Part shown: positions 62,454 through 64,000 of the stretch, piece after piece
Numbering within the stretch: position 1 is the first letter of the stretch
Layout: every line of letters starts with the position of its first letter
Origin: Microbacterium indicum DSM 19969
GTDB taxonomy: Bacteria > Actinomycetota > Actinomycetes > Actinomycetales > Microbacteriaceae
DNA length: 64,000 nucleotides
Assembly (NCBI RefSeq): GCF_000422385.1
Contig: NZ_AULR01000011.1
Coordinates: 1 to 64,000, forward strand
Direction: 5' to 3'
Made by a program: the position numbers and the translations under genes
Notes under the pieces: generated by a model
What the model was told of the DNA's origin: nothing
The model's database searches: none
The model's input: only the letters and a program-made list of their open reading frames with translations

Positions 62454-63977
62454 TTATCCCTCGCCGGCCGTGTCCATCGGCCGCGTGAGCGTGTGCGCCT
62501 CGTCGTCGGCGTCGGTCGGGATCGGCCGGGTCGGGATGATGTCGATGACCGAGGTGCCGCCGGCCCCCGAGGCGCGCGGCGCCGCGGTGCGGGCGACGCG
62601 GCGGCCGCGCAGGCGGATCCGCATCGGCGTGCCGAGGAAGACGCCGAGCGTCGCGCCCGCCGCGAGCGCGAGGCCGATCATCGCCGCCTGGAACAGCGAG
62701 TCGAACGCGACCATGAGGTGGTCGACGTCGGTGCCCGACTCGACGACGCCGAGGAGACCGCGGAACACCGCGGATCCGGGGACCATGGGGATGATGGCGG
62801 CCGTCGTCACCGCGACGGACGGCACGTGCAGGCGGCCGGCGAGCATCGACCCGACGAGGCTCGCGACGAGCGCCCCGCCGAACGCGCCCGCGGCCGTCGG
62901 GGTGTCGCCGAACGACGACACGAGGTACGACGCGCCCCAGGCGATCCCCGCGAGGGCCGCGCTCACGAGGATGATCCGGATCCCCGCGCCGTTCATCAGA
63001 GCGACGGCGACCGCGATGATGAGGGCGCCCGCGAGCTGCCCGGCGACGGATCCGAACGGGATCGCCTCGCTCGGGACCTCGAAGGAGAAGCCGAGGTGCG
63101 AGGCGACCTCCAGGCCGACGACGATGCCGAGGACGACCCCGATCGTCATGACGACGAGGTCGAGGATGCGCCCGCCCGCCGTCAGGGAGAACCCGTCGAT
63201 CGCGTCCTGCGCGGAGCTGACGATCGCGACGCCCGCGAGCATGAGGACGATGCCCGAAGAGACGATGAGGCTCGGGCGCGCGCCCACGAAACCCGGGACG
63301 TCCATGCTCGCGAGCCAGGCGAAGACGAGGCCCACGAAGGTCACGACGACGGCGCCGGCGATCTGGCTGAAGAACGCGGGAACGCGCGCCTTCGCGAGGC
63401 CCTCCTGCGCGAGCGCGACGCCGAGGCCCGCGACGAACGCGCCGCCGAGCACGACCCACCCTCCGCCGAACATCAGCGCGACCGCGACGGCGAGCAGCGC
63501 CTTCGCGACGACCGTGACGGCCGTGCGGTAGAGGAAGGGCATGCGCCGGATGGCATGGAAGCGCAGCGTCGCGTCGTTGAGGCTCATGCCGCCGTCGATG
63601 TCGTCGACGAGGCCCTGCAGCCGCTGCAGCTTGGCGTGGTCGGCGGCCTGCGACCGCACGACCCGCATGAGCGTGATGGGATCGCCCGTGCCGTCGCGGT
63701 GGTCCGACATCGTCACGGAGTTGAACGTGATGTCGACGTGGACGCTCCGGAGGCCGTAGGCCGTCGTGACGCGGAGGGCCGCGACCACGGTGTCCTTCGC
63801 CGACGCGCCGACCGACAGCAGCGCCTCGGCGATCCGCATCGCGAGGTCGAGGATCCGCTGCGCGAAGGCGTCGTCGATGATCGGGATCGCCTCGGTCATC
63901 GGGCGGCGGGCGGGGTCGCTCCAGAGCGCTCGCTTGAGCCCCTCGAACATGCGCCCCGTGCTGCGGTCCTCACCCAT
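62454..63977 (-). CDS. Threonine/serine exporter family protein (ThrE-like)
   Basis: 507 residues. N-terminal soluble ThrE domain (about 40-160) with [30 protein letters not shown], then about ten membrane helices, including the second ThrE-2-like half ([35 protein letters not shown]). It exports threonine or serine by proton motive force. The C-terminal 60 residues are a hydrophilic tail. It appears leaderless: a -10 element ends seven bases before its ATG. Confidence 0.9.
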   Translation of the reverse strand: MGEDRSTGRMFEGLKRALWSDPARRPMTEAIPIIDDAFAQRILDLAMRIAEALLSVGASAKDTVVAALRVTTAYGLRSVHVDITFNSVTMSDHRDGTGDPITLMRVVRSQAADHAKLQRLQGLVDDIDGGMSLNDATLRFHAIRRMPFLYRTAVTVVAKALLAVAVALMFGGGWVVLGGAFVAGLGVALAQEGLAKARVPAFFSQIAGAVVVTFVGLVFAWLASMDVPGFVGARPSLIVSSGIVLMLAGVAIVSSAQDAIDGFSLTAGGRILDLVVMTIGVVLGIVVGLEVASHLGFSFEVPSEAIPFGSVAGQLAGALIIAVAVALMNGAGIRIILVSAALAGIAWGASYLVSSFGDTPTAAGAFGGALVASLVGSMLAGRLHVPSVAVTTAAIIPMVPGSAVFRGLLGVVESGTDVDHLMVAFDSLFQAAMIGLALAAGATLGVFLGTPMRIRLRGRRVARTAAPRASGAGGTSVIDIIPTRPIPTDADDEAHTLTRPMDTAGEG

Positions 63978-63984
63978 GTGAACG

Positions 63985-63990
63985 AGGGTA
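63985..63990 (-). promoter_or_regulatory. -10 element of the leaderless thrE promoter
   Basis: On the minus strand TACCCT lies seven bases before the ATG at 63977. Confidence 0.45.
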
Positions 63991-64000
63991 GTTCGGGCTC

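Overview
This is a high-GC (about 70%) chromosomal window from an actinobacterium. The best fit is the family Microbacteriaceae, probably a Microbacterium-like genus. Evidence: the tRNA-Leu(CAG)-fhaA-fhaB-pstP-rodA-pbpA-pknA-pknB-crgA block, NucS mismatch endonuclease, leaderless GTG/ATG starts just after a TAnnnT -10 element, and many 4-bp ATGA/GTGA gene overlaps. No ribosomal RNA, phage genes or CRISPR array were seen. The genus was judged from gene content only.

Layout. (1) 1-4600: the end of an IS5-type insertion sequence cuts an M14 carboxypeptidase-like gene; next to it are a peptide-type ABC binding protein and a divergent PaiB-like/YtcJ-like amidohydrolase pair. (2) 4600-7812: a leftward operon (DUF5058 membrane protein, a second membrane protein, an AbgB-type M20 hydrolase) headed by a tandem glycine riboswitch. 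(3) 7813-19032: a putative catabolic regulon with two flavin reductases, two LLM flavin monooxygenases, an adenosine-deaminase-like enzyme, a TRZ/ATZ-type aminohydrolase, an NMT1/THI5-type ABC transporter and a TetR regulator. Two copies of one palindromic operator lie at its two leftward promoters. I infer uptake, deamination and oxidative ring opening of an N-heterocycle. (4) 19033-30124: a peptide-uptake operon (two permeases, binding protein, fused two-domain ATPase) with an M20 peptidase, AroM-like and DUF1177 proteins, divergent from IclR regulator, peptidase E and a zinc alcohol dehydrogenase. A perfect 28-bp inverted repeat follows.

(5) 30147-33490: nucS, a HAD phosphatase, a membrane-anchored coiled-coil protein, a cold-shock gene and tRNA-Leu. 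(6) 33650-43018: the conserved actinobacterial growth and division signalling operon, fhaA to crgA. (7) 43036-49852: an osmolyte ABC transporter whose ATPase and permeases are separated from its binding protein by an MTOX-LysR-GltS module. A cluster of DnaA-box-like sites and nested palindromes follows. (8) 49853-54073: a large secreted surface protein with a Pro-Thr stalk and an unusual sorting signal. (9) 54074-56786: rhomboid protease, cyclophilin, a small membrane protein and a YbaK-type deacylase. (10) 56749-61908: a zinc-uptake locus (aztA divergent from aztB, two aztD paralogues and aztC) around a Zur box. AztC carries an in-frame duplicated N-terminal repeat. (11) 62006-63977: aroQ and a ThrE-type exporter.

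In actinobacteria the fhaA-crgA block, cyclophilin and rhomboid usually lie near oriC, so the window is probably origin-proximal, although dnaA, dnaN and gyrase genes are not in it. Regions 1-30124 and 43036-53674 look like accessory metabolism and surface functions placed around this core.
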